From contig NZ_JAWQJT010000002.1 of assembly GCF_033441515.1 (NCBI RefSeq), positions 744,001 to 808,000 of the forward strand: a DNA stretch of 64,000 nucleotides. The letters run 5' to 3'. A program made the translations under genes and the position numbers. Origin of the DNA: Amycolatopsis solani. GTDB taxonomy: Bacteria; Actinomycetota; Actinomycetes; Mycobacteriales; Pseudonocardiaceae. Under the pieces are notes generated by a model. The model was given only the letters and a program-made list of their open reading frames with translations. It made no database searches and was not told the DNA's origin. Below are positions 1-8,550 of this stretch, piece after piece; positions within the stretch are counted from its first letter, which is position 1; each line of letters starts with the position of its first letter.

Positions 1-1086
1 GGCGGCGACCACGGCGAGGAGGACGACCGCGGCCGGCACCGTCCCGGGACGGCGGCCGGGGTGCCACCGGTGCGCCGGGACGCGTTGCCGGGACACGGCT
101 TGGACGACCGCGGCCAGCAGCAGCGGGGTGAGGGGCAGCAGCAGCGCGAGCACGGCGGTGTCCGGCACGCCGGGCACGAACAAGGCCGCGACCAGAAGCA
201 GGCCCGACACCGCGAACGGCCGCAAGGCGGTCACGGCCAGCGCGGCCACCAGCGCCATCGTCGAGAGCACCGCCCACGCCGGGTCGAGGGCGACCCAGTC
301 GGCGATCGACGGGCGGCCGCCGTCGGCGAGGTGCGGCCGGAGCACGCCGGCCGCCGGGCCGAACGCGAGGCCCAGCCCGAGGTTGAGCAGCACCGCCACC
401 AAGGCCGCGCGGGCGGGCGCGCGGCGCACCAGCAGCCAGCCCGCCGCGGGCAGGAAGACCAGCGCCAGCGGCGAAGTGAGCACGGCCGCGAGCAGGCAGA
501 GCGCGGCCAGCGCGTCGTGCCGGATCCGGGCTCCGGGCGTGGTGACGAGCACCAGCGCGCCGAGTGCCCACACCACCGCCAGGTGTTCGACGACGACCAG
601 CCGGTGCAGGCCGAGCGCGAGCGGGGACGCCGCGAGCAGCAGCACCGCGGCCGCCGCCGCCCACCGCGTCAAGCCGAGCCGGCGCGCCAGGAACCAGAGC
701 AGCAGGGCGCTGAGCAGCGCGGCGACGAGCACCGCTTCGCGGACGGCCGCCAGCGCCGACGCCGACCGCCCGAACGCGTCGGTGACCATGGTGTAGGCCG
801 AAAGCTGCCACCAGCCGAACGGGCTGACCCCGGCGCCGCCCGCGTCGGTGAACGGGGTGAGGTGGCCGAGCGCGTAGGCGTGGGCGACGTTCGAGGCCTC
901 GGCGGGCAGGGCCGGCGCGGGCGCGGCGAGGTACAGCACCCGCAGGCCACCGGCCAGCGCCAGGAGCGCGAGCACGATGTCGAGCGACAGCAGCCGGTGC
1001 GCGGCGGAGAAGCCGGTGACCGCCGGTCCGGGAAGCGTCGCGGGGGAGCGGCCCTGGTCGGTCGTCCCCCGGCTGTGCTGGGCCAT
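1..1086 (-). CDS. Polytopic membrane protein, glycosyltransferase-39/PMT-like (3' end outside window)
   Basis: This open frame starts at ATG 1086 and runs off the left edge without a stop, so at least 362 residues are present and the C-terminus is missing. The protein has a short hydrophilic N-terminus, a first membrane helix near residues 33-55, a loop with acidic and aromatic residues, then a series of Leu/Ala/Val-rich helices. That layout resembles GT-C fold (PMT/ArnT-like) glycosyltransferases and uncharacterised actinobacterial membrane proteins. I see no decisive catalytic motif, so the transferase role is inferred from topology. It is convergent with nothing visible; the next gene, an IclR regulator, lies upstream on the same strand. 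Confidence 0.6.
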   Translation of the reverse strand, partial: MAQHSRGTTDQGRSPATLPGPAVTGFSAAHRLLSLDIVLALLALAGGLRVLYLAAPAPALPAEASNVAHAYALGHLTPFTDAGGAGVSPFGWWQLSAYTMVTDAFGRSASALAAVREAVLVAALLSALLLWFLARRLGLTRWAAAAAVLLLAASPLALGLHRLVVVEHLAVVWALGALVLVTTPGARIRHDALAALCLLAAVLTSPLALVFLPAAGWLLVRRAPARAALVAVLLNLGLGLAFGPAAGVLRPHLADGGRPSIADWVALDPAWAVLSTMALVAALAVTALRPFAVSGLLLVAALFVPGVPDTAVLALLLPLTPLLLAAVVQAVSRQRVPAHRWHPGRRPGTVPAAVVLLAVVAA

Positions 1087-1181
1087 TGGACGGATCGTAG
1101 CCGCTCCCGATCACCGGTCCAGCTCGGGACGATTACGTCAGCCGGACGGCCTAGAGGCGGGAAAAGCGTTGTCCCGCAAGA

Positions 1182-1967
1182 TTATTTCCGACTGTCCCGA
1201 GTGGAGCCGGAAAGTGTCCGGGTCAGCGCGAGCGCGACCGTCCGGACGGCGGGCGCGACCCGTTCGGTCCGCATCCGGTTGGCCCAGCCGGAAATCGACA
1301 CGGCGGCGACCGCGACGCCGTGGGAGTCGAGCAGCGGGCTCGCCGCGCACACGACGCCGACGCCGGATTCCTCGCGCTCCAAGGCGATCCCGTCCTCGCG
1401 GACCCGGGTGAGCTGACGGCGAAGCAGGCCGGGCGCGGTGATCGTCTTCGGGCTCAACCTGGGCAATCCGGCGTCGATCACCTGGTTCACCACGGATTCC
1501 GGAGAAAACGCGAGGATCGCCTTGCCGACTCCGGTGGCGTGCGCGGGGAACCGGCCGCCGATGCGCGAGGGCAGCGTCGGCGCGTCCGGACCGCGCAGGA
1601 CGTCCAGGTAGACCACTTCGGTGCCTTCGAGCATCGCGAGGTGGACGGTGTTGCGCGTGGCTTCGCGGAGGTCGGCGAGGTAGGGGCGGGCCGCCTCGAC
1701 CAGCCCCCGGCGGGGTGAGGCCAGCTGGCCGATTTCGAACAGCCGCAGCCCGAGCCGCACCGCGCCGTCGTCGCGCTCGAGGAGGCCGGTGCCGGTGAGG
1801 TGCCCGACGAGCCGGTGCACCGTCGTCTTCGCCAGCCCGGTCCGGCGGGCCAGTTCGGAGACGCCGAGTGCCTCGTCACCGGGCCGGAAGGCTTCCAGGA
1901 GCGCGGTGAGCCGGGCCGCGACGAGGCCGTCGCCGCTCGCGCCGTCGTTCCGCCCAGCGGTACGCAT
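1182..1967 (-). CDS. IclR family transcriptional regulator
   Basis: The 261-residue product has an N-terminal winged helix-turn-helix (about residues 15-75, with SELARRTGLAKTTVHRLVGHL) and a C-terminal IclR effector domain containing the GVGKAILAF segment typical of the family. Such proteins bind small aromatic or carboxylic effectors and repress or activate nearby catabolic genes. ATG 1967 is chosen; an in-frame upstream start at 2003 would add 12 residues with no family support. The target is unknown. The nearest candidates are the truncated membrane gene downstream and the oxygenase genes upstream, but these have their own TetR regulator. Family assignment is firm, function is not. Confidence 0.85.
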   Translation of the reverse strand: MRTAGRNDGASGDGLVAARLTALLEAFRPGDEALGVSELARRTGLAKTTVHRLVGHLTGTGLLERDDGAVRLGLRLFEIGQLASPRRGLVEAARPYLADLREATRNTVHLAMLEGTEVVYLDVLRGPDAPTLPSRIGGRFPAHATGVGKAILAFSPESVVNQVIDAGLPRLSPKTITAPGLLRRQLTRVREDGIALEREESGVGVVCAASPLLDSHGVAVAAVSISGWANRMRTERVAPAVRTVALALTRTLSGSTRDSRK

Positions 1968-2019
1968 GGGTTGAGTGTGCCCGATCACCCGCGCGAGTGT
2001 CACGGGGTCGGAGGTGAGG

Positions 2020-2610
2020 TCAGTGGTCGTCGGCGCCGAGCACGAGTTTCACGCAGTGGGCGACGAGCCGCTCGCGCGAGACCTTCAGCGAGCCGTCGAG
2101 GTAGGCGATGAAGACGTTGCTCAGCGCGCCGACCAGCCCGATGGCGGTCATCCGGCGTTCGGTCTCGTCGCCGTGGGACAGCTGCTCGCCGACGAGTGCG
2201 GCGAAGACCGGCAGCAGGTGCAGGCCCCGGCGGGTGAGCGCGGGGTCGGTCAGCGGGGCGAGCAGCAGGACCCGGCCCCGGCGCGGGTCGTCGACGATCA
2301 GCTCGACGAACGCGCGCACGGCGTTCTCGGCGCGCAGGACCGGGGTCGGCGCGTCCCGGACCGCGTCGACCAGCGCCTGCCGGGCCTGCTCGCCGACGTG
2401 CTCGTACACCGCCGCGACGAGTTCTTCGCGGTCGGTGAAGCTCTCGTAGAAGTAGCGCTCGGTCAGCTTCGCGTGCCGGCACACCGCGCGGACGCTTGTC
2501 CCGGCCGAGCCTTCGGTGCCCAGCAGTTCGAGACCCGCGGCCACGAGCTGCTCGCGCCGCAGCGCCTTCCGGTCGTCCAGGGTCGTGCCCGCCCACGTGC
2601 GGCCCGGCAT
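2020..2610 (-). CDS. TetR family repressor, divergent from the MpaB-type oxygenase gene
   Basis: The 196-residue protein carries an N-terminal TetR helix-turn-helix (about residues 15-60: SVRAVCRHAKLTERYFYESF) and an all-helical ligand domain. ATG 2610 is preferred over GTG 2616 because GAGGAG sits five bases before the ATG but abuts the GTG. It is transcribed away from the oxygenase/F420-oxidoreductase pair and shares with it an 85-bp intergenic region that holds a near-perfect 44-bp palindrome, the obvious operator. I infer that it represses both itself and the divergent pair. The inducer cannot be read from sequence; a lipid or steroid-like ligand would suit the regulated enzymes. Confidence 0.88.
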   Translation of the reverse strand: MPGRTWAGTTLDDRKALRREQLVAAGLELLGTEGSAGTSVRAVCRHAKLTERYFYESFTDREELVAAVYEHVGEQARQALVDAVRDAPTPVLRAENAVRAFVELIVDDPRRGRVLLLAPLTDPALTRRGLHLLPVFAALVGEQLSHGDETERRMTAIGLVGALSNVFIAYLDGSLKVSRERLVAHCVKLVLGADDH

Positions 2611-2625
2611 GATCACTCCTCGGTT

Positions 2626-2669
2626 GACTACGTGTGTTGTCAGATCCTAGCCTGACAACAGCCGTAGTC
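2626..2669. promoter_or_regulatory. 44-bp inverted repeat, probable TetR operator
   Basis: Two 18-bp arms flank an 8-bp centre. The left arm is GACTACGTGTGTTGTCAG and the right arm is CTGACAACAGCCGTAGTC; 16 of 18 positions pair. It lies between the divergent TetR gene and the MpaB-type gene, where a repressor would control both promoters. The length suggests two overlapping TetR dimers or a single extended site. Confidence 0.75.
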
Positions 2670-2695
2670 AGTTCGACTCGACGAGGAGTACGCCG

Positions 2696-3613
2696 ATGAC
2701 GCCGGAACCCCTGGGGCCCGACTCGCTGACCTGGAAGTACTTCGGCGACTGGCGCGGCCTGCTCATCGCGCTGTGGGCCGGATCGATGCAGAACATGCAC
2801 CCCGGCCTCGGCGCCGGCGTCGAGCAGCACTCGCGGTTCTTCGAGGAACGCTGGCAGCGGCTCTTCCGCTCGCTCTACCCCATCGGCGGAGTCGTCTACG
2901 ACGGCCCGCGTGCCCACGCGACGGCCCTCGAAGTGCGCGGCTACCACGACCGCATCAAGGGCGTCGACGCGCAAGGCCGGCGATACCACGCGCTCGACCC
3001 CAACACCTACTACTGGGCGCACTCGACGTTCTTCGTCAGCACGATCCTCATCGCCGACCACTTCATGGGCGGGATCGGCGAGGCCGAAAAGCGCCGGCTG
3101 TTCGACGAGCACGTCACGTGGTGGCGGATGTACGCCATGAGCATGCGGCCGGTGCCGGAGAGCTGGGAGGACTTCCAGCGCTACTGGAAGCACATGTGCG
3201 CCGAGGTCCTGGAGGACAACAAGGCCACCCGCGACGTCCTCGACCTGCGGGGGATCGCGAAGCCGCCGTTCCTGCCGTGGCTGCCGGACCCGCTCTGGCG
3301 GCCGGTGAGCGCGCTGGTCGCGCGCAATTTCGTGTGGTTGACCACCGGCCTCTACGACCGCGAGATCCGGGACCTGCTCGGTCTGCGGTGGTCGGAGCGG
3401 GACGCGCGGCGGCACCGCCGCGTGGGGAAGCTGATCAACGCCGTGTTCAAGCTCGTCCCGCACGACCGCCGCTACCACCCGCGGGCCCGGGCCGGCTGGC
3501 GCCGCGTGCGCGGCGAGGTGGCTCCGGACGCCGCCTTGGTCGAGACTCCACGGAGGAACCTGCCCCCGCTGTCCGAGCGGGGCAAGCCCGAGCACTACGC
3601 GCCGAACGTCTAG
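2696..3613 (+). CDS. Oxygenase MpaB family protein (DUF2236)
   Basis: The 305-residue protein matches the DUF2236 / ER-bound oxygenase MpaB family, which includes the heme-dependent rubber oxygenase Lcp. Characteristic segments are the N-terminal GDWRGLLIALWAGSMQNMHPGLGAGVEQHS, which holds family-conserved His residues, and the central DPNTYYWAHSTFF stretch, with further conserved acidic residues downstream. GAGGAG lies about ten bases before ATG 2696. It is followed after nine bases by an F420-dependent oxidoreductase, so the two are probably co-transcribed under the divergent TetR. Substrates of most bacterial members are unknown; an oxidative step on a hydrophobic substrate is a reasonable inference only. 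Confidence 0.85.
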   Translation: MTPEPLGPDSLTWKYFGDWRGLLIALWAGSMQNMHPGLGAGVEQHSRFFEERWQRLFRSLYPIGGVVYDGPRAHATALEVRGYHDRIKGVDAQGRRYHALDPNTYYWAHSTFFVSTILIADHFMGGIGEAEKRRLFDEHVTWWRMYAMSMRPVPESWEDFQRYWKHMCAEVLEDNKATRDVLDLRGIAKPPFLPWLPDPLWRPVSALVARNFVWLTTGLYDREIRDLLGLRWSERDARRHRRVGKLINAVFKLVPHDRRYHPRARAGWRRVRGEVAPDAALVETPRRNLPPLSERGKPEHYAPNV

Positions 3614-3622
3614 GAGGCATTC

Positions 3623-4648
3623 GTGAAGCTGGGATTCCACATCGGGTACTGGGGCAGCGGCCCGACCCCGGGCGCGCTGGAGGCCGTCCTCAAGGCCGAG
3701 GAGCTCGGCTTCGACTCGGTGTGGACGGCGGAGGCGTACGGCTCGGACGCGTTCACGCCGCTGGCCTGGTACGGCTCGTCGACCAGCCGGATCCGGCTCG
3801 GCACCAACATCGTCCAGATGGCCGCGCGCACGCCGACGGCCACGGCGATGAGCGCGCTGACGATCGACCACCTCTCCGGCGGCCGGATGGTGCTCGGGCT
3901 CGGCGCGTCCGGCCCGCAGGTCGTCGAAGGCTGGTACGGCCAGCCGTACCCGAAGCCACTGGCGCGGACGCGGGAGTACGTCGACATCGTCCGGCAGGTG
4001 ATCGCCCGCGAAGCCCCGGTGACCCTGGACGGCCAGCACTTCCAGCTGCCGTTGAAGGGCGGGACCGGGCTCGGGAAGGCGCTGAAGCCGACGGTCCACC
4101 CGCTGCGCAAGGAGATCCCGATCCACCTGGCCGCCGAGGGCCCGAAGAACGTCGCCCTGTCGGCGGAGATCGGCGACGGCTGGCTGCCGCTGTTCTTCTC
4201 GCCGAAGAGCAACGCCTTCTACAAGGCCGCGCTGGAAGAGGGCTTCGCCCGGCCGGGCGCCCGGCACACCCTGGAGACGTTCGAGGTGCCGTGCTCGATC
4301 CCGGTGATCGTGCACGACGACGTCGAGGAGGCGGCTTCGTGGATCAAGCCGTCGCTGGCGTTGTACATCGGCGGGATGGGCGCGAAGAGCGTCAACTTCC
4401 ACCACGACGTCTTCGCGCGGCTGGGGTACGAGGACGTGGCGGACAAGGTGCAGGAGCTGTACCTGGCCGGGCGCAAGGACGAGGCGACGGCCGCGATCCC
4501 GACGTCGCTCGTGGAGGACACGTCGCTGATCGGGCCGCCGTCGAAGATCCGGGACGAGCTGCAGGCGTGGGAGGAAACCGTCGTCACGCAGCTCCTCCTG
4601 CGCGGTGACGCGGCGACGCTGACGAAGATCGCCGACGCGCTTTCGTGA
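3623..4648 (+). CDS. LLM-class F420-dependent oxidoreductase, Rv3520c-like
   Basis: The 341-residue protein is a bacterial luciferase-like monooxygenase-fold enzyme. It begins KLGFHIGYWG, has the EELGFDSVWTAEAYGSDAF segment and the LGTNIVQMAARTP strand that frame the F420 site, and SGGRMVLGLGASGPQV in mid-protein. It resembles the mycobacterial Rv3520c subgroup, which is found in steroid-catabolism regions and is presumed to transfer hydride to or from coenzyme F420. The start is GTG 3623 with AGGAGG six bases upstream. Coupling with the preceding MpaB-type oxygenase suggests a two-step oxidation/reduction of one substrate; the substrate is not evident. Confidence 0.87.
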   Translation: MKLGFHIGYWGSGPTPGALEAVLKAEELGFDSVWTAEAYGSDAFTPLAWYGSSTSRIRLGTNIVQMAARTPTATAMSALTIDHLSGGRMVLGLGASGPQVVEGWYGQPYPKPLARTREYVDIVRQVIAREAPVTLDGQHFQLPLKGGTGLGKALKPTVHPLRKEIPIHLAAEGPKNVALSAEIGDGWLPLFFSPKSNAFYKAALEEGFARPGARHTLETFEVPCSIPVIVHDDVEEAASWIKPSLALYIGGMGAKSVNFHHDVFARLGYEDVADKVQELYLAGRKDEATAAIPTSLVEDTSLIGPPSKIRDELQAWEETVVTQLLLRGDAATLTKIADALS

Positions 4649-4773
4649 CCGCGTAGCGCGGGTCGCTCCGTGCTCCAGGTCACGACGATGGCACGATTCC
4701 CCTCGACCGCTACCGGGTGCCCGCCGAGATCGAATACTCATGCGGGCAACCCGGTACGCCTTCGAGGAGGACC

Positions 4774-6087
4774 ATGTCGACGCTGTCCGGCCGGACGCGG
4801 TTCAGGTATTCGCTCGGCTCGTTCGTCACCGGGTCCTTCGGGACGGTGCCCGGCCTCGTCCTGGTCAAGTACCTGACCGACACCATGGCCGTGCCCGCGG
4901 GCTGGGCCGCGGCGATCGTGTTCGTGCCCAAGGCCTGGGACTTCTTCTTCAACCCGATCGCGGGCCGGCTGTCCGACGCGAACCTGATCAAGACCGGCAG
5001 CAGGCGGCGCTTCCTGCTGATCGGCGGCGTCGGGGTCGCGATCCTCTTCGCCGCGATGTTCGCCCACCCCGGGCTGGGCGGCCCGCTGCCGGACGCGCTG
5101 TACGTGGCGATCACGTTCGCCCTCTGCGCCACGGCGTACGCGCTGTTCCAGGTGCCGTTCAACGCGCTGCCCGCCGAACTGACCGAAGACGCGACCGAGC
5201 GCACGAAGCTCACCAGCGTCCGGATCGGCGTGCTGGCCGTGACGATCCTGATCTGCGGCGGCGGCGCCCCGGCGATCACCGCCGCGATCGACGGGGTGGC
5301 GGGCTACCGGATCATGGCCGTGGTGATCGGGCTGATCGTGCTGGCCGCGACGCTGCTGGTGTACTTCGGGCTCAAGGACGCGCCGGTCGGCTCGCTGCGG
5401 CCGAACACCGTGAACCTCAAGGAGCTCGTCCGCACGCTCGCCGGCTGGCGGCCGTTCCGGTGGCTGCTGGGCACCTACTTCATCCAGGCGCTGGGCATCG
5501 GCACCGTGCTCGCTGCCATCCCGTTCTTCGCGCAGCGCATCCTCGGCAGCGACGGCTACGGCACGATCCTGTTCGTCATCTTCGTCGGCCCGGCGCTGGT
5601 CACCATGCCGCTGTGGCCGCGCCTCGGCGACCGGGTCGGCAAGCTCAACGGCTTCCGCCTGGCGACGGCGGCGTTCGCGATCGGCCTGCTGGGCCTGGTG
5701 TTCGCGCAGTCGACCCCGCTGGTCGTGTCGTTCGTGTTCGTGGCGCTGTGCGGGGTCGGGTACGCCGGGATCTCGGTGTTCCCGCTGGCCATCCTGCCGG
5801 ACCTGATCACCGCCGAGGAGGAGCGCACCGGCGAGACCCGCGCCGGGATCGCGGCCGGCGTGTGGACCGCGGGGGAGACGCTCGGCCTGGCCTTCGGCGG
5901 CGGCCTGTGGGCGCTCATCCTGGCGTTCGGCGGGTACGTGTCGAGCACCGACGCCACGGCGTTCCAGCCGGACAGCGCGATCCTGGCGATCCTGATCGGG
6001 TCGTCGATCATCCCCGGCGTGCTCATCGCGCTGGCCCTGCCGCTGCTGCGGCGCAAGGTGCTGGAGCCGCGCCATGAACCCGCCTGA
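4774..6087 (+). CDS. GPH-type (MelB-like) sugar:cation symporter, MFS
   Basis: The 437-residue protein has about twelve hydrophobic helices. Its N-terminal half carries the GPH-family pattern: a KYLTDTMAVPAGWAAAI helix and then KAWDFFFNPIAGRLSDAN, where the Asp residues correspond to the cation-binding helices of MelB. ATG 4774 is chosen because GAGGAGG lies four bases upstream; the longer upstream frame has no comparable signal. Its last 14 bases overlap the start of a PLP lyase gene, so translation is coupled and the two probably act on one compound, the transporter bringing in a substrate that the lyase cleaves. The solute is unknown and may not be a sugar. Confidence 0.85.
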   Translation: MSTLSGRTRFRYSLGSFVTGSFGTVPGLVLVKYLTDTMAVPAGWAAAIVFVPKAWDFFFNPIAGRLSDANLIKTGSRRRFLLIGGVGVAILFAAMFAHPGLGGPLPDALYVAITFALCATAYALFQVPFNALPAELTEDATERTKLTSVRIGVLAVTILICGGGAPAITAAIDGVAGYRIMAVVIGLIVLAATLLVYFGLKDAPVGSLRPNTVNLKELVRTLAGWRPFRWLLGTYFIQALGIGTVLAAIPFFAQRILGSDGYGTILFVIFVGPALVTMPLWPRLGDRVGKLNGFRLATAAFAIGLLGLVFAQSTPLVVSFVFVALCGVGYAGISVFPLAILPDLITAEEERTGETRAGIAAGVWTAGETLGLAFGGGLWALILAFGGYVSSTDATAFQPDSAILAILIGSSIIPGVLIALALPLLRRKVLEPRHEPA

Positions 6088-7483
6088 GGACGCCCTCGCG
6101 GCGTTGCGGGAGCTGCGCGCGGGCGACCTCCCGACGCACGGCGGCCGCACCCTGGCCTACGTCTACGACAGCGGGCTGTCCGAAGTGGACACCCTGGGCG
6201 CGGCGGCGCACGCGCTGGCGTCGTCGGCCAACGGCCTCGACCCGACGGCGTTCCCGAGCCTGCTGCGCATGGAGAACGACCTCGTCGCCGAGGCGTCCGC
6301 GTTGCTCGGGGACGTCCCGGGCGTGGTCGGTTCGGTGACGTCCGGCGGCACGGAGTCGTGCCTGCTGGCCGTTTTGGCCGCTCGGGACGATCGTCCGTCA
6401 CCCTCGATCGTGCTGCCGACGACCGCGCACGCGGCGTTCCACAAGGCGGCACACCTGTTCGGGCTGCGCCGGATCGACGTCCCGGTGGACCCGGTGACGT
6501 TCCGCGCGGACCCGGCCGCGATGGCGGCGGCGATGGACGACTCGACGGTGCTCGTGGTGGCGAGCGCGCCGTCCTACGCACACGGGGTACTCGACCCGAT
6601 CGCTCCGATCGCGGCCGCGGCTCTCGAACGGGGTGTCCGGATGCACGTCGACGCGTGCATCGGCGGCTGGGTGCTGCCGTACTTCGCGCGTCTCGGGGCG
6701 GACATCCCGCTGTTCGACTTCCGTGTTCCTGGCGTCACGAGCATTTCGGTGGACCTGCACAAGTACGCGTACTGCCCCAAGGGCACGTCGGTGCTGCTGC
6801 ACGCTTCCGCGGAACTGCGGCGCTCGCACTACTTCGCGAGCGCGTCCTGGCCGGGTTACACGATGCTGAACACGACGATCCAGAGCACCCGCTCGGGCGG
6901 GCCGTTGGCGGCGGCGTGGGCGGTGACCCGCCACCTCGGCTCCGAGGGCTACCTTTCGCTGGCCGCTTCGACGCGTGCCGCCGTGGCGCACATCCGGGCC
7001 GGGATCGCCGACATCGACGGCTTGCGCGTGCTGGGCGACCCGGTGTCGACGTTGATCGCGTTCACCGGCGACGACGGGTTCGACCTGTTCACGGTGGCGG
7101 ACGAGATGAAGGCCCGCGGTTGGTACGTCCAGCCGCAGTTCGCTCACCTGTCCTCGCCGGTGAACCTGCACCTGACGGTGACGGCGGCCAACCACGGCAG
7201 CGAGAAGGAGTTCCTGACCGACCTCGCGGCTTCGGTCGACGCGGCCCGCGCGGCCGGCCCGGTGGTGATCGACCCGGCGGTGGCCGAGTTCGTGGCCGCC
7301 CTGGACCCGGCGAGTCTCACCTCGGAGCAGTTCGCCGGCCTCCTCGCGGCGGCGGGTCTCGGTGGTGCCGCGGGACTTCCGGACCGGATGGCCCCGATCA
7401 ACGCGCTCCTCGCGACGGCCCCGGCGCCGCTGCGGGAGCGCCTCCTGCTGGAATTCCTGGGCGCCCTCTACACCCCGTCGTGA
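6074..7483 (+). CDS. PLP-dependent lyase/decarboxylase, sphingosine-1-phosphate lyase-like
   Basis: This 469-residue fold-type I PLP enzyme contains TSGGTESCLLA (phosphate-binding region), the Asp of HVDACIGGW and the Schiff-base lysine Lys230 in DLHKYAYCPKG. These signatures match bacterial sphingosine-1-phosphate lyases such as that of Symbiobacterium more closely than ordinary glutamate decarboxylases. The family cleaves phosphorylated sphingoid bases, or decarboxylates amino acids. The gene overlaps the upstream symporter by 14 bases, and a strong hairpin begins at its stop codon. Many actinobacterial relatives are simply called aspartate aminotransferase family. Fold and cofactor are secure; the natural substrate is inferred. 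Confidence 0.85.
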   Translation: MNPPEDALAALRELRAGDLPTHGGRTLAYVYDSGLSEVDTLGAAAHALASSANGLDPTAFPSLLRMENDLVAEASALLGDVPGVVGSVTSGGTESCLLAVLAARDDRPSPSIVLPTTAHAAFHKAAHLFGLRRIDVPVDPVTFRADPAAMAAAMDDSTVLVVASAPSYAHGVLDPIAPIAAAALERGVRMHVDACIGGWVLPYFARLGADIPLFDFRVPGVTSISVDLHKYAYCPKGTSVLLHASAELRRSHYFASASWPGYTMLNTTIQSTRSGGPLAAAWAVTRHLGSEGYLSLAASTRAAVAHIRAGIADIDGLRVLGDPVSTLIAFTGDDGFDLFTVADEMKARGWYVQPQFAHLSSPVNLHLTVTAANHGSEKEFLTDLAASVDAARAAGPVVIDPAVAEFVAALDPASLTSEQFAGLLAAAGLGGAAGLPDRMAPINALLATAPAPLRERLLLEFLGALYTPS

Positions 7484-7520
7484 GTGTTCAGGGCAGTGAG
7501 AACTGCCCTGAACACTCACG
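7479..7520. terminator. Perfect 19-bp hairpin between convergent genes
   Basis: The left arm CGTGAGTGTTCAGGGCAGT at 7479-7497 pairs perfectly with the right arm at 7502-7520 around a GAGA loop. It sits between the convergent lyase gene and the small DUF6295-like gene and overlaps the lyase stop codon, which suits a bidirectional terminator. It has no U-tract. Its outer stem (GTGAGTGTT) is shared with the hairpin at 11094-11155. Confidence 0.7.
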
Positions 7521-7525
7521 AGCGG

Positions 7526-7798
7526 CTACTGGTTGCGGGAGGCGAGGCCGGCGGGGGCGGACTTGACCGCCGCGTGGATCGCGTCCGCCAAGGCCAGCGC
7601 GTCCTCCTCCGTCAACTCGAGCGCGACACGCGCGGACGCACCCAGCGACGGGCTGCGGAAGTCGATGTTCACCGTGTGCCCGTACGGCGCGTGGACCGGG
7701 TGGTCGACGTACACGGTTCCCTCGGTCAGCCGGAACCAGCCGCGGGCGCCCTTGCCGCTGCCTTCGAGGGCGAACTTCTCGGTCAGGTAAGTGCACAT
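7526..7798 (-). CDS. Small conserved protein, DUF6295-like
   Basis: The 90-residue protein starts at ATG 7798 (MCTYLTEKFALEGSGKGARG) and includes YVDHPVHAPYGHTVNIDF. This is a recurrent actinobacterial small protein that I recognise as DUF6295-like, without a known role. It has no membrane helix or signal peptide. The C-terminal half is an amphipathic helix (EEDALALADAIHAAV). It lies 11 bases downstream of the dienelactone hydrolase gene on the same strand, so it is probably the last gene of the MarR / exporter / hydrolase operon. The His, Asp and Tyr cluster could form a metal or active site, but nothing proves it. Confidence 0.75.
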   Translation of the reverse strand: MCTYLTEKFALEGSGKGARGWFRLTEGTVYVDHPVHAPYGHTVNIDFRSPSLGASARVALELTEEDALALADAIHAAVKSAPAGLASRNQ

Positions 7799-7809
7799 GG
7801 GCTGTCCTC

Positions 7810-8550
7810 TCAGGCGGTGAGCGTGCGGGCGTAGAAGCCGAGGATGCGTGCCCAGCCGTCCGTCGCGGCTTCGGGGCGGTAGCTCGGGCGGTCGACGGCG
7901 AAGAACGAGTGGCCGGCGCCCGCGTAGGTGTGGAACTCGTGCTCCTTGCCCAGCTTCTCCAGCTCCGCCGCCAGCACGGCGACCTCGTCCGGGCTGGGGA
8001 ACTGGTCGTCGGCGCCGAAGATGCCCAGCAGCGGGCACGACAGCTGCGGCGCCAGGCCGAGCAGCGGCTTCATCTGCTTCATGGCCTCCGGCGGGTCGTT
8101 GACGACGAAGGCGCCGTAGCAGTCGACCGCCGCGTCGATGTCCAGCGAGCAGCCGGACAGGAACGCCTGGCGCCCGCCCGAGCAGTGCCCGATGACGCCG
8201 ATGCGGCCGTTCGCGTTCTCCAGGGCACGGAGGTAGTCCGCCGCGCCCGAGACGTCGCCGACCAGGCGGTCGTCCGGGACGCCGCCGGACGCGCGGACCG
8301 TCGCCGCCGCGTCGTCCGGGTCCGCGCCCGGTGCTTCGCGCGTGTACAAGTTGGGGCAGAGCGCGTTGTAGCCCTCGACGGCGAAGCGGCGGACCATCTC
8401 CTTCGTCGCCGCGTCGTAGCCGGGCATGTGGTGGATCACCACGACCCCGCCGCGCGGGGTGTCGTCGGTCGGCTTGGCCAGGTAGGCCTCGAGCTCGTCC
8501 CCGCCGTGGCCGGTGATGGTGACGGTCCCGGCGACGATCTCGTCGGTCAT
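7810..8550 (-). CDS. Dienelactone hydrolase family protein
   Basis: The 246-residue alpha/beta hydrolase carries the family nucleophile Cys123 in GHCSGGRQAF, an acidic residue in FGADDQFPSPDE and the catalytic His in GAGHSFF. That Cys/Asp/His triad distinguishes dienelactone hydrolases from serine hydrolases. Such enzymes open lactone rings in chlorocatechol degradation or hydrolyse related esters. ATG 8550 overlaps the stop of the upstream MFS exporter by four bases. Together with the MarR regulator this looks like a response to a toxic aromatic or lactone compound: detoxify, export, derepress. That scenario is inferred from context. Confidence 0.87.
   Translation of the reverse strand: MTDEIVAGTVTITGHGGDELEAYLAKPTDDTPRGGVVVIHHMPGYDAATKEMVRRFAVEGYNALCPNLYTREAPGADPDDAAATVRASGGVPDDRLVGDVSGAADYLRALENANGRIGVIGHCSGGRQAFLSGCSLDIDAAVDCYGAFVVNDPPEAMKQMKPLLGLAPQLSCPLLGIFGADDQFPSPDEVAVLAAELEKLGKEHEFHTYAGAGHSFFAVDRPSYRPEAATDGWARILGFYARTLTA

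Noticed and set aside
2000..4741. 913-codon open frame on the minus strand opposite the oxygenase and oxidoreductase genes
   Set aside because: Composition dominated by Arg, Ala, Pro and Val, no recognisable domain, and it lies antisense to two clear genes; a high-GC frame artefact. Only its C-terminal neighbourhood overlaps the real TetR gene in another frame.
6074..7483. PLP enzyme considered as the missing EgtE
   Set aside because: Motifs match the sphingosine-1-phosphate lyase/decarboxylase group, not the EgtE C-S lyase group, and it is 46 kb from the egt operon with its own transporter.
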